DNA of 64,000 nucleotides. It comes from JAVVHH01 sp965199665. Lineage in GTDB: Bacteria > Pseudomonadota > Alphaproteobacteria > Acetobacterales > Acetobacteraceae. Shown piece by piece: positions 15,540 to 24,312 of this stretch. The notes under the pieces were generated by a model, which saw nothing but the letters and a program-made list of their open reading frames with translations, made no database searches and was not told the origin of the DNA. The stretch is from positions 3,286,001-3,350,000 of the forward strand of contig OZ241208.1 in NCBI GenBank assembly GCA_965199665.1, given 5' to 3'. Within the stretch, counting starts at the first letter, position 1; the number at the start of each line of letters is the position of its first letter. The translations under genes and the position numbers were made by a program.

Positions 15540-16367
15540 ATGGACCAAAACATGACGGCATCAGCGGACCGCATCGAGCATGCCGGCGGAAAGATGCTCG
15601 GATCGGTGCAGGACGGTGTGGGAACCATCGTCTTCAATCAACCCGAGAAGCGCAACGCCATGTCGGTCGAGATGTGGGACGGCATGACCGCGATGCTCGA
15701 CGCCTGGCGCGACGACCCGGCGGTACGCGTCGTCGTGCTGACCGGCGCGGGCGACAAGGCGTTCGTCTCCGGCGCGGACATCAGCCAGTTCGGGCAGAGC
15801 CGCAGCAATGCCGAAGCACAGAAGGAATACGACAAGCTCACCAGCAGCGGCCGGGCCAAGCTGGCGAGCTTTCCCAAACCGGTGATCGCGCGCATCCAGG
15901 GGTTCTGCCTCGGCGGCGGCCTCGGCATCGCCATGCAGGCCGACCTGCGCATCGCCGCGGATGACGCACAGTTCGGGATTCCCGCCGCCAAGCTCGGGAT
16001 CGCCTACAGCTTTTCGATGGTCTCCCGGTTGACCGCGCTGGTCGGGCCGTCCGACGCCCGCATGTTGCTGTTCACCGGCGACCGGATCGATGCCGCCGAA
16101 GCGTTGCGGCTCAAGCTGGTCAACCGCGTGGTGCCGGCCGCAGAGCTGTCGGCAACCGTGGACAAGATCGCCCGGACCATCGCCGGCAACGCCCCGCTCT
16201 CGACGACGGGCATGAAGCTGATCAGCAACAACGTGCTGCTCGACCCGGCCGATCGCGACATGGAAGCCGTCGATCGCGCGGTGCTGACCTGTTTCGACAG
16301 CGTCGATTACACAGAGGGCCGGACTGCCTTCATGGAGAAGCGCAAGCCGAACTTCCAGGGGAAGTAG
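15540..16367 (+). CDS. Crotonase-family protein lacking both hydratase glutamates
   Basis: 275 residues with an N-terminal extension of about 20. The crotonase fold is clear: KRNAMSVEMWDGM, FVSGADISQF (first oxyanion loop), GFCLGGGLGIAMQADLRIAA and FGIPAAKLGIAYS. The two acid residues of true enoyl-CoA hydratases are replaced (GGGLGIA instead of GGGCELA, and IPAAKLG instead of QPEIKLG). Straight hydration is therefore unlikely, and a C-C hydrolase, dehalogenase, decarboxylase or isomerase role on a CoA thioester is more plausible. It is separated from the CoA-transferase by one base and converges on the SDR gene with one base between stops. Confidence 0.88.
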   Translation: MDQNMTASADRIEHAGGKMLGSVQDGVGTIVFNQPEKRNAMSVEMWDGMTAMLDAWRDDPAVRVVVLTGAGDKAFVSGADISQFGQSRSNAEAQKEYDKLTSSGRAKLASFPKPVIARIQGFCLGGGLGIAMQADLRIAADDAQFGIPAAKLGIAYSFSMVSRLTALVGPSDARMLLFTGDRIDAAEALRLKLVNRVVPAAELSATVDKIARTIAGNAPLSTTGMKLISNNVLLDPADRDMEAVDRAVLTCFDSVDYTEGRTAFMEKRKPNFQGK

Positions 16368-16368
16368 G

Positions 16369-17121
16369 TCAGGCGTTCAGGAAAGCGCCGCCGTTGGCGT
16401 GCATGGTCTGCCCGGTCAGATAGCGGGCATTCGGGCCGCATAGGAAGCATACCAGGGCGGCCACCTCCTCCGGCCGCCCTCGCCTTCCGACCAGCGGGCG
16501 GTGGTGGCTGTGCATTGCCGGCGTGCCACCCGTGCTGGCGCCGCGCACCGTATCGATCACGCCGGGCACGACGCAGTTCACCGTCACGTCCGGCGCCAGA
16601 TCGTGCGCCATGGCCCGGGTCAGCCCGGCCAGCCCGGCCTTGGCCGCGACCACATGCGCCCGCCCGGGCGAGCCGGTATGGGCCGACAGCCCGCCGATGT
16701 TGACGATGGCGCCCGCCGTCGACGTGCGAATGTGCGGGAGCATGGCCTTGCTGCAAAGAAAAGCGCCGTCGAGAATGACGGCAAGCACCTGGCGCCACTC
16801 GGCATAATCCAATGTCTCGAACGATGTCTCGCGCCGGATGGCCGCGTTATTGACGAGGATGTCGATGCCGCCGCCGAAGGTCGCCGCCGCGGTCGCCAGC
16901 GCGGTCACGTCGCGCTCGCTCGTGACGTCGGCGAGATGGGCGATCGCACGCCCACCGCCGGCGCGGATCTCGTCGGCCAGCGCTTCGGCTTCGGCGCCCG
17001 AGCTCTGGGCGTTGATCACAACGGCGGCGCCCTCGGCCACCAAGCCGAGGACGATCTGGCGACCGATGTTGCGGGCGCCTCCCGTGACGACCGCGGTGCG
17101 GCCTGCGAGCGCGCCGCTCAT
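16369..17121 (-). CDS. SDR-family oxidoreductase without the catalytic tyrosine
   Basis: 250 residues from ATG 17121, which overlaps the stop of the upstream MmgE/PrpD gene. The nucleotide loop TGGARNIGRQI and LVNNAAI are normal SDR features, and the C-terminal RYLTGQTMHANGG is typical. At the active site the expected serine is present (NIGGLSAHTG), but the YxxxK position reads HVVAAKAG: the lysine is kept, while valine stands where tyrosine should be. A close subgroup of SDRs shares this RAHVV-K pattern. It may act as a binding or lyase-like protein or use another proton donor. It is co-transcribed with the PrpD-like gene. Confidence 0.88.
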   Translation of the reverse strand: MSGALAGRTAVVTGGARNIGRQIVLGLVAEGAAVVINAQSSGAEAEALADEIRAGGGRAIAHLADVTSERDVTALATAAATFGGGIDILVNNAAIRRETSFETLDYAEWRQVLAVILDGAFLCSKAMLPHIRTSTAGAIVNIGGLSAHTGSPGRAHVVAAKAGLAGLTRAMAHDLAPDVTVNCVVPGVIDTVRGASTGGTPAMHSHHRPLVGRRGRPEEVAALVCFLCGPNARYLTGQTMHANGGAFLNA

Positions 17122-18500
17122 GCGCGCGCCGTCGTCAGGGCGCTCAGCGACCGAGCCTCGAACAGACCGGCCAGGGCTGCCTGGGTCTCGTCGGCCCGAT
17201 GCCCGGTCCAACCCCCATACAGCGTGTTGTCGTGGAATTTGGCTTCCACCTCGCCGTCGGTGAGGGGCGCTTGGGCGCCGCCACGCATGTGGTCCTGGCG
17301 GATCTCGCGGACGGAGCCGTCCTCCATCGTCACGCGTAGATGGCCGGTAAAGCTGGCGGGATACGGGTTGTCGGGATCGACGACGTAGCTGACCTTCTCG
17401 GCCAGGCGGAGAACTGCCGGGTCATGCACGCGATCCTCGGTGAACTGTCCGAAGCCGGCCCGCCGATCCAGTATGCCGACGGCGACGCAGAACGGTGTGC
17501 TGAACTTCGCTGCATACGACGTCCGGGGCCGGTGCTTGCCGGCGAGCGGCTCCCACAGGCGATGGACGGTGCCTTCGCCGACCTCGCACACGATCGAGCT
17601 GATCTGCTCGGGGTCGATCCCTTCGGCCGCGAGCGCGACGGCGCAGTCGATGTAGGGCTGGGTCATGGTGCCGCAGGGATAGGGCTTGAAGGCGATCGTC
17701 TGCATCAGCCATTCATCGCCGAGCCGATCGAGCACTGGCTTGAAATCGGGCGTGCGCGACGGGGCAAAGGCTTTGAAGAAGCCGTGGGTGCCCTCGAAGA
17801 CGGTGCGCGGCCCGAGGAAGCCACCCCGCGCCATCAGCGCCGCGCGGATGCCGCCCTGGGCCGCCAGGCCGGCATGGGCACGCTTCGTCCAGGTGCCTTC
17901 GGCCAAATACTCGATGATGCCGCTAGCCATGCTGCCGGCGATGCCGATCGCCGCCACGGTGTCACTCTTGGAGAGATTTAGGGCGGCAGCCACGCCGCCA
18001 GCGGCAGCCATGGTGCCGATCACGGCGGTCGGGTGGAACCCGGCCTTGTGGATCGCCTTGGGCGCGACGAGGCTCAGCCGGCACATCATTTCGGCCCCGA
18101 TCACGATGCCGCGCAATACGGCCGCCCCACCCAACCCCTCCCGCTCGCACGCGGCCAGGACCGCGGGAACCACGACGGCGCCGGAATGGACCGGGCCGCC
18201 CTCGAACGTGTCGTCGTAATCCTCGCCGTGGGCAGCGGTGCCATTGACCAGGGCGGCATCGTAGGCGCTGAAACCGCCTTCGTGCCCAAAGATGGTGCAG
18301 CTTCCGCCGGGCTCGGCGGAGCCGAGCACGGCCCGGACGTAAATCTCGCGGCGGGCAGCGACGCACAGACCCACCACATCCAGCAGCAGCCGGTTGGCCA
18401 TGGCGGTGCAGGCCGGCGGGACAGGCGCGTCGAGCGCGATCCAGTCGCTCAGACTCTCGGCGATGGTGGGGCCGGTCTCGATCGCACTTGCGTCCATCAT
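17118..18500 (-). CDS. MmgE/PrpD-family protein
   Basis: 460 residues, full family length. Markers include the N-terminal helical domain with RLLLDVVGLCVAA, the conserved NGTAAHGEDYDDTFEGGPVH segment, and KPYPCGTMTQPYIDC in the second domain. Relatives include 2-methylcitrate dehydratase, cis-aconitate decarboxylase and many uncharacterised dehydratases/isomerases of small polycarboxylates. The DYDD and downstream His match the usual active-site region. It sits between the solute-binding-protein gene (8 bases upstream) and the SDR (4-base overlap) on the minus strand. A second family member lies at 24313, so the cluster uses two. Confidence 0.9.
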   Translation of the reverse strand: MMDASAIETGPTIAESLSDWIALDAPVPPACTAMANRLLLDVVGLCVAARREIYVRAVLGSAEPGGSCTIFGHEGGFSAYDAALVNGTAAHGEDYDDTFEGGPVHSGAVVVPAVLAACEREGLGGAAVLRGIVIGAEMMCRLSLVAPKAIHKAGFHPTAVIGTMAAAGGVAAALNLSKSDTVAAIGIAGSMASGIIEYLAEGTWTKRAHAGLAAQGGIRAALMARGGFLGPRTVFEGTHGFFKAFAPSRTPDFKPVLDRLGDEWLMQTIAFKPYPCGTMTQPYIDCAVALAAEGIDPEQISSIVCEVGEGTVHRLWEPLAGKHRPRTSYAAKFSTPFCVAVGILDRRAGFGQFTEDRVHDPAVLRLAEKVSYVVDPDNPYPASFTGHLRVTMEDGSVREIRQDHMRGGAQAPLTDGEVEAKFHDNTLYGGWTGHRADETQAALAGLFEARSLSALTTARA

Positions 18501-18508
18501 CGCTGTCC

Positions 18509-19579
18509 TCAGACGCCGAACGCGGCGAGATACTTGCGCTTGGTCTCTTCGGCATTGGCGGCGAGTTCCGCCGGGGTGGAGAACAACAGCTTGATCTTGG
18601 AGAACTCGACGTGACCGGGCTTCGGTGTCACTTCTTTATGGAACGATCGGAGGTTGCCCACATCGGTCATGAGCTGCTGGCACTCGCGGGAGAACAGGTA
18701 GGTGTAGAACACCCGCGCCGCGTTTGGATGGGCGGCTTGCTGCATCAGGCACGCCTGGCCGGAGAATACCGGCGAACCCTCTACGGCATAGACCGGCATG
18801 ATCGGCGCGCCGGCATCCTGCATGTTGAGCACCACGTATTCGGTGCCATCCACCTCGATCGAGCGTTCGCCCTGGGCGACTTTCTTCGGTGGTTCCGTCG
18901 CGGACTGCACCTGCATGACACGCTGCTTGGCCAGCTTGTCGAAGTAATCCCACCCCATCGCCTTGGCGGTCGCGTAAGTGCTGGTGAGGATGGACCCGCT
19001 ATAGGACGGGTGCGCCTTGACCATGCGCATGCGCCAGCGCGGATTGAGCAGGTCGGCGAAGCCCTTGGGGGCGTCCTCCGGCTTGATCTGCTTGGTGTTG
19101 TAGGCAATCACCGACAACGAGGCGCGCACGCTGGCGAACAACCCGTCCGCGTCGCGCTCGGTCTCCGGCCAATACTGCAGCACGCTTTCCGGCACGTAGG
19201 AGGCGAGCCAGCCTTTCTTCTTCCATTCGACGAACGTCCCCATGTCCGAGCTCTCGACGACGTCGGCAGCATGGATGTCGCTGCTGTATTCCTGGGTGAT
19301 GCGCTGCAGGATGCGCTCGGCGCCGGTGCGTTCCAGTTGCACGGCGATGTCCGGATGCTGCTTGTTGAACCCGGCGATCATCTTCTCGCACACGCCAACC
19401 TCGATCGAGGTGTGGAACACGACCGTGCCCTCTTTGCGGGCGGCGGTCACGACGTCGTCAGTCAGCTTGGTTGCAGTAACAGCCGCATGGGCGCGGGCGA
19501 CCCCGAGGAGTGGCACGCTCGATCCCAGCAGAGCCAACGCGGCGCGCCTGGTCAATGCATACGGTCGCTCGATGCCCAT
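18509..19579 (-). CDS. Extracellular solute-binding protein (family 1, iron/thiamine-type)
   Basis: 356 residues with an N-terminal signal containing twin arginines (LTRRAALALLGSSVPLLG), so Tat export is possible. The mature protein has KEGTVVFHTSIEV, then ADVVESSDM and RMRMVKAHPSYSGSILTSTY, features of type II binding proteins for ferric-ion-type ABC importers. It is strongly similar over its whole length to the second binding protein at 20814 (both contain QVQS-TEPPKKVAQGER and AHPSYSG). It is divergent from the ATPase at 19762 and shares its operator. The ligand is unknown; the catabolic context argues for an organic acid or its metal complex rather than free iron. Confidence 0.87.
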   Translation of the reverse strand: MGIERPYALTRRAALALLGSSVPLLGVARAHAAVTATKLTDDVVTAARKEGTVVFHTSIEVGVCEKMIAGFNKQHPDIAVQLERTGAERILQRITQEYSSDIHAADVVESSDMGTFVEWKKKGWLASYVPESVLQYWPETERDADGLFASVRASLSVIAYNTKQIKPEDAPKGFADLLNPRWRMRMVKAHPSYSGSILTSTYATAKAMGWDYFDKLAKQRVMQVQSATEPPKKVAQGERSIEVDGTEYVVLNMQDAGAPIMPVYAVEGSPVFSGQACLMQQAAHPNAARVFYTYLFSRECQQLMTDVGNLRSFHKEVTPKPGHVEFSKIKLLFSTPAELAANAEETKRKYLAAFGV

Positions 19580-19660
19580 GGATGATCCTCCTGATCGCGA
19601 CGGCTCGTTGCTCGGCCGTCCTACGAAGTGCGACGCCGACTATCCGCACCTTCGGTAGAG

Positions 19661-19690
19661 TGTCAACAATCTGCATGGTTTTTGTTGACA
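19661..19690. promoter_or_regulatory. Perfect inverted repeat operator TGTCAACAA-N12-TTGTTGACA
   Basis: Nine-base arms TGTCAACAA (19661-19669) and TTGTTGACA (19682-19690) with a 12-base spacer, in the 182-base divergent promoter between the two transporter units. The same half-site appears at 14255-14276. The symmetry and repetition suggest a cluster-specific repressor, most likely the GntR protein at 23609. Confidence 0.6.
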
Positions 19691-19761
19691 AATACAGCCG
19701 GGCCCGATCACCGTGACGGTAGAAAGAGCCCGCTCGACGGGTCGGACAGGAGGGGCGCACC

Positions 19762-20820
19762 GTGGCAGCAGTCGATCTGAAAGCCGTGCGTAAGCGCTAC
19801 GGCTCGCTCGTCGTCGCCGATGGAATCGATCTGGCTATCGCTCACGAGGAACTGGTCTGCCTGCTCGGTCCCTCCGGCTGCGGTAAAACGACGACCCTCC
19901 GCCTGATTGCCGGCTTCATGCCGCTCGACGAGGGCAGCATCGAGGTGGGTGGCCAGGTCTTGTCGAGCCCGGGAATCACCGTGCCGCCGGAGCGGCGCAA
20001 CATGTCGATGATTTTCCAGAGCTATGCGCTCTGGCCGCACATGACGATCTCGGAGAACATCGCCTACGGCCTCACCCTGCGCCGGCTGCCGAAGGCGGAG
20101 GTGGCGCGCAAGGTGGCGCGCATCCTCGACATCGCCAAGCTGACCTCGCTCAAGGATCGCGCGCCGGGTGCGCTGTCCGGCGGCCAGCAGCAGCGGGTCG
20201 CCCTGGCGCGAGCGTTGGTCGTGGAGCCGCAGACGCTGCTGCTTGACGAGCCGTTGTCCAACCTGGACACCAATCTGCGCGAAGAGATGCGGTTCGAAAT
20301 CCGCCGTCTGCATGACGAGCTACGATACACGACCGCCTATGTGACGCACGACCAGGTCGAGGCCATGACCACGGCGGATCGGATCGTCGTGATGAATGGC
20401 GGTCGTATCGAGCAGATCGGCACGCCCGAAGATGTCTACCAGCGGCCGAACTCCGAGTTCGTCGCCCATTTCATCGGTGGCACCAACATCTTGCGCGGCA
20501 CGCCCGATGGCCAGGCGGTCCGGTGCGGTCCGCTGGTGATCGAGTGCGGCAATACCATCACGCCAGCCGCAGCGACCACTCCGGTCTCGATCCGGCCGGG
20601 CGACGTCGAGATCGGCGCCGTGCCGGCCGCAGGCGGCCGCAATGCGTTCACCGCCACGGTCCTGCGCCACACCTATCTTGGCGCGCAACGGGACTACCTC
20701 CTGGAGTTGGAGGGAGGGCAGCAGATCCGGGCGCTGACCCCCATGCGGACGCGGGCCGAGGTGGGCAGCGTCGTCGGTATCCACCTGCCACCCGAGCAGT
20801 GCCGGGCGTTGCCATGCTGA
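19762..20820 (+). CDS. ABC transporter ATP-binding protein (Fbp/Pot type)
   Basis: 352 residues from GTG 19762 behind AGGAGGGG. Walker A GPSGCGKTTTLR near residue 38, Q-loop FQSYALWPHM, signature LSGGQQQRVALARALV, Walker B LLLDEPLSNLD and the switch histidine in VTHDQ are all intact. The C-terminal 100 residues form the TOBE-type regulatory domain. It energises uptake through the permease at 21846. Its last codons overlap the start of the binding protein at 20814, so expression is tightly coupled. Confidence 0.93.
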   Translation: MAAVDLKAVRKRYGSLVVADGIDLAIAHEELVCLLGPSGCGKTTTLRLIAGFMPLDEGSIEVGGQVLSSPGITVPPERRNMSMIFQSYALWPHMTISENIAYGLTLRRLPKAEVARKVARILDIAKLTSLKDRAPGALSGGQQQRVALARALVVEPQTLLLDEPLSNLDTNLREEMRFEIRRLHDELRYTTAYVTHDQVEAMTTADRIVVMNGGRIEQIGTPEDVYQRPNSEFVAHFIGGTNILRGTPDGQAVRCGPLVIECGNTITPAAATTPVSIRPGDVEIGAVPAAGGRNAFTATVLRHTYLGAQRDYLLELEGGQQIRALTPMRTRAEVGSVVGIHLPPEQCRALPC

Positions 20821-21842
20821 TCGGTCGCCGCACGCTGCTGCAGGGCGCGAGTGCCCTCGCAGCCATGCCCGTCATGGCGCAGGAGGCAACGGACGAATTG
20901 ACGGACGCGGCCCGGAAGGAGGGAGCGGTCACCTTCTACACGTCGATCGATGTCGGCGTGGTCGAGAAGCTGACTGCAGCCTTCAAGACCCGGTATCCGC
21001 AGATCGAGTTGCGGGTCGAGCGGTCCGGGGCCGAGCGGATCCTGCAGCGCGTGATGCAGGAATACGCCAGCGGCATCCACCAGGCCGACGTCGCCGAAAG
21101 CTCCGACATCACCAGCTTCATCGATTGGAAGGCACGCGGCTGGCTGGCGCCGTTCATCCCCACGGACGTCGCTGCCTACTGGCCGGCGGACGAGCGTGAC
21201 CCCGACGGATATTTCGCGACCGTTCGCGCGCATCTGTGCGTGCTGGCCTTTAATACGCGCCAGGTGCAAGCGGCCGATGCACCACGCAGCTACGCGGACC
21301 TGCTACTGCCGCAATGGCGGATGCGGATGGTCAAGGCCCATCCCTCGTATAGCGGCACGATCCTGACGAGCACCTTCGCCATGGTCGGCCTCCTGGGTTG
21401 GCCGTATCTCGAGCGTCTGGCGCAGCAACGTGTCATGCAGGTCCAGTCCTCGACCGAGCCGCCGAAGAAGGTGGCGCAAGGCGAGCGCCCGATCATGGCC
21501 GACGGTAACGAATATAATGTGTTTTTCCTGAAGGACGCTGGCGCACCGATCGAGATCGTCTACGCCGCCGAGGGCACCCCAATCGTCCCGGGTCAGGCTG
21601 GTGTGATGAAGGATGCGCCGCACCCGAATGCCGCCCGCTTGCTGGCGAACTTCCTTTTCTCGGCCGAGTGCCAGCAGGTGATGATCGACGCGGGTGGGCT
21701 ACGCTCGTTTCATCCCAAGACCGTGCTGAAACCCGGCCGCACCAAGCTCGCCGATATCAAGCTACTCAAGGTCGATCCGGCCGCGCTCGCCCGGGACGCG
21801 GAAGCGATCAAGCAGCGCTATGCCAAAGTCTTCGGAGTCTGA
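20814..21842 (+). CDS. Extracellular solute-binding protein, paralogue of 18509-19579
   Basis: 342 residues from ATG 20814, inside the end of the ATPase gene. The signal is MLIGRRTLLQGASALAAMPV, with cleavage after MAQ-type residues. The mature domain has KEGAVTFYTSIDVGVVEKLT, RVERSGAERILQRVMQEYAS and RMRMVKAHPSYSGTILTSTF, which parallel the divergent paralogue almost motif by motif. Two binding proteins for one ATPase and permease implies two related ligands or different affinities. It is followed three bases later by the permease gene. Confidence 0.9.
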   Translation: MLIGRRTLLQGASALAAMPVMAQEATDELTDAARKEGAVTFYTSIDVGVVEKLTAAFKTRYPQIELRVERSGAERILQRVMQEYASGIHQADVAESSDITSFIDWKARGWLAPFIPTDVAAYWPADERDPDGYFATVRAHLCVLAFNTRQVQAADAPRSYADLLLPQWRMRMVKAHPSYSGTILTSTFAMVGLLGWPYLERLAQQRVMQVQSSTEPPKKVAQGERPIMADGNEYNVFFLKDAGAPIEIVYAAEGTPIVPGQAGVMKDAPHPNAARLLANFLFSAECQQVMIDAGGLRSFHPKTVLKPGRTKLADIKLLKVDPAALARDAEAIKQRYAKVFGV

Positions 21843-21845
21843 GGC

Positions 21846-23612
21846 ATGGATCGAGCGAGTGATCTCACGGCCGGCCTGGCGCCAGAGGTTGTGGCGTACG
21901 GCCCCGCCGTGACGGCCAAGCCCCCAGGCCGCCGGCGGCCGGATGTCTCGATCGCGGTGTTCGCGGCAGTCGGGATCCTGCTCGGCGTGCTGGTGATGAT
22001 GCCGCTGGCGTGGCTGGCGTATTTCGCGCTCACCGATGCCGCGGGTGCTCCAACCCTGGCCAATCTCTGGACGCTGATCTCCGACCCGGCCTTGCGTGAT
22101 CCGTTCCTGATCACGCTTTGGATCGCCGTCTGTGCGGCGGTTGCCGCCTGTGCCGTCGCAGCCCCGGTGGCGATGCTCGTGGCGCGAACCGACATGCCGT
22201 TCCGCGGCGTCGTGCGCGCGCTCGTCACGGCATCCTTCGTGACGCCGCCCTTCCTCGGCGCGATCGCGTGGGAACTGCTGGCAGCACCGAACTCCGGCAT
22301 CCTGAACGTCATCGCCCGCCGACTGCTCGGGCTGGACGAGTTCGACTACGTCTTCGACATCTACACGCAGACCGGCGTGGTCTTCGCCATCTCCTGTTAC
22401 GCGTTCCCGTTCGTTTTCACGTTGCTCACGAATGCGCTCGAGCGCGTTCCGGCCGATCTGGAGGACGCCTCGTCCATCCTTGGCGGCGGAACCTGGATCA
22501 CGATGCGCCGGGTCACCCTGCCGTTAGTGCTGCCGGCGATGCTGGCAGGTGGCTTGGTCGCGTTCATGCAGGCGCTGACCGTGTTCGGCACGCCGGCGAT
22601 CCTGGCCATGCCAGGAGGGTTCCATACGCTGACAACGCGGATCTGGAGCTTGTTCCAGTATCCACCGCAAACGAACCTGGCGGCGGCCGCGGCGGTGCCG
22701 CTGTTGGTGATCACGATCGCGGTGCTGCTTCTACAACGGTGGTTGTTGGGCCGCCGGTCGTTCGTCGTTGTCGGTGGGAAGAACAGTCCGGCCCGACGGG
22801 CCAAGCTCGGGCGCTGGCGGTGGCCGGCGTTGCTGTTCTGTCTGCTCGTGCTGATGAACCCGGTGTTCCTGCCCTATCTCGCGCTGCTCAAGGCGGCGAT
22901 CGTCAAGAACCTGTCGGACCCGCTCGCCTGGTCGACCCTCAGTTTCGACCACATACGGTTCGCCTTGTGGGACTTCTCGGACACGCGGCGAGCCCTGGTG
23001 AACACGGTGGTGTTGGGCGTGGGCAGCGCGACGGTGGTGACGGCGCTGGCCTTGGTCGTGGCCTATGCTTCCAGCCGCCAAGTCATTCCCGGGCACCGCC
23101 TTCTGGCAGGCCTGGCGATGGCGCCGGTCGCGGTCCCGGGGATCGTGATGGGAGTGGCGTTGTTCCTCGTTTATGCCCGGCCGCCCTTCGTGCTCTACGG
23201 CACATTGTGGATCCTGCTGGTCGGCTTCGTGACGATGGAGTTGCCGGCCGGATACCAACAGGTGCAGGCGGCACTCACCGGCTTGCATGTGGAGTTGGAG
23301 GAGGCGTCCCGTATCTTCGGCGCGTCCCGCTTGCGCTCGTTGATTCAGATCACGGCACCGCTGCTCCGGACGACGATCGTGGCGACGTGGTGTATCGTGT
23401 TCGTGGGCGTGATCCGTGAGCTGTCGGCCACCATCCTTCTGACCACCTCGAACACCAAGGTGATCTCCGTCGTGATCTACGACCTGAATGAGAGCGGCGA
23501 CCTCGGCGCCATCTCCGTGCTGGGCATCGTTCTGTTGCTGGTCTCATTTGCCATCATTCTTTTGGTCAATCGTCTGGCGCGGTTAAGCGAGCGGCACTTG
23601 TCGCTGCCATGA
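21846..23612 (+). CDS. ABC transporter permease, double-length (FbpB-like)
   Basis: 588 residues with about twelve membrane segments and two copies of the binding-protein-dependent permease fold. The EAA coupling loops are visible as EDASSILGGGTWITMRRVTL (first half) and EEASRIFGASRLRSLIQITA (second half). This fused arrangement is typical of ferric-iron/thiamine-type importers, where one polypeptide forms the whole channel. It partners with the ATPase at 19762 and the two binding proteins. Its stop overlaps the GntR gene by four bases (ATGA). Confidence 0.92.
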   Translation: MDRASDLTAGLAPEVVAYGPAVTAKPPGRRRPDVSIAVFAAVGILLGVLVMMPLAWLAYFALTDAAGAPTLANLWTLISDPALRDPFLITLWIAVCAAVAACAVAAPVAMLVARTDMPFRGVVRALVTASFVTPPFLGAIAWELLAAPNSGILNVIARRLLGLDEFDYVFDIYTQTGVVFAISCYAFPFVFTLLTNALERVPADLEDASSILGGGTWITMRRVTLPLVLPAMLAGGLVAFMQALTVFGTPAILAMPGGFHTLTTRIWSLFQYPPQTNLAAAAAVPLLVITIAVLLLQRWLLGRRSFVVVGGKNSPARRAKLGRWRWPALLFCLLVLMNPVFLPYLALLKAAIVKNLSDPLAWSTLSFDHIRFALWDFSDTRRALVNTVVLGVGSATVVTALALVVAYASSRQVIPGHRLLAGLAMAPVAVPGIVMGVALFLVYARPPFVLYGTLWILLVGFVTMELPAGYQQVQAALTGLHVELEEASRIFGASRLRSLIQITAPLLRTTIVATWCIVFVGVIRELSATILLTTSNTKVISVVIYDLNESGDLGAISVLGIVLLLVSFAIILLVNRLARLSERHLSLP

Positions 23613-24295
23613 GCTCGAGCAACGCGGTGCCGACCGCTCTCGAGCTTCGCCGGGGCAGCACACTCAGTTCGCTGGTGGCGCGCGAGATCAGCACACTGAT
23701 CGTCACTGGCCAATTCAGTGGCGGCGATCGATTGAATGAGGCGGAGTTGGCGAGCCGGTTCGGTGTGAGCCGAGGCCCGGTGCGGGAGGCCTTGCGCATC
23801 GTCGAGCGGGAAGGCCTTGCTGTCGGTGTCGCCAATCGCGGTGTGTTCGTCCGCCAGATCGACGAACGCGCCGCTTCCAACATCTACGAGTTGCGCGCCG
23901 CCCTTTTCTCCATGGCTGGTTGGATCCTGGCGCAGACGATCACGACCGAACGCCTCGACGAACTTGCCGGGATGATCGGCCAGATGAAAACGGCCGAAGC
24001 CGCCGGAGACTTAGAGACGTACTATAATCATAATTTGAATTTCCATGCCGTTTTGGTGCGGTCGACCGGTAACGATCGTCTAGCCGAGCAATATGCCGGG
24101 CTAATCCAAGAACTGCACTTGTTCCGCCGCCGCTCGCTAGTCCTACCGGGCCGGATGCGACGCTCCAATGCCGAGCATCGCGGGATCTTGGACGCCTTGC
24201 GCCGTGGTGATCGCGACCTCGCGGCCTCTCGCATGCGAGCACACGTGCTCGTCAGCCGCGACCGGGTCGTGGGCTCCGTTCGTTCGGCCGATTGA
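23609..24295 (+). CDS. GntR-family regulator (FCD subfamily)
   Basis: 228 residues. The N-terminal winged helix includes GDRLNEAELASRFGVSRGPV, then REALRIVEREGLA, the GntR DNA-binding signature. The C-terminal all-helical FCD domain (from about residue 90) carries the acid and histidine residues that usually hold a metal and an organic-acid ligand (YYNHNLNFHAVLV and the later NAEHRGILDAL). It is co-transcribed with the transporter and lies before the second PrpD gene. It is the best candidate to bind the TGTCAACAA-type repeats at 14255 and 19661 and to derepress the cluster when the substrate appears. Confidence 0.9.
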   Translation: MSSSNAVPTALELRRGSTLSSLVAREISTLIVTGQFSGGDRLNEAELASRFGVSRGPVREALRIVEREGLAVGVANRGVFVRQIDERAASNIYELRAALFSMAGWILAQTITTERLDELAGMIGQMKTAEAAGDLETYYNHNLNFHAVLVRSTGNDRLAEQYAGLIQELHLFRRRSLVLPGRMRRSNAEHRGILDALRRGDRDLAASRMRAHVLVSRDRVVGSVRSAD

Positions 24296-24312
24296 ACATC
24301 AACGGAACCAGC

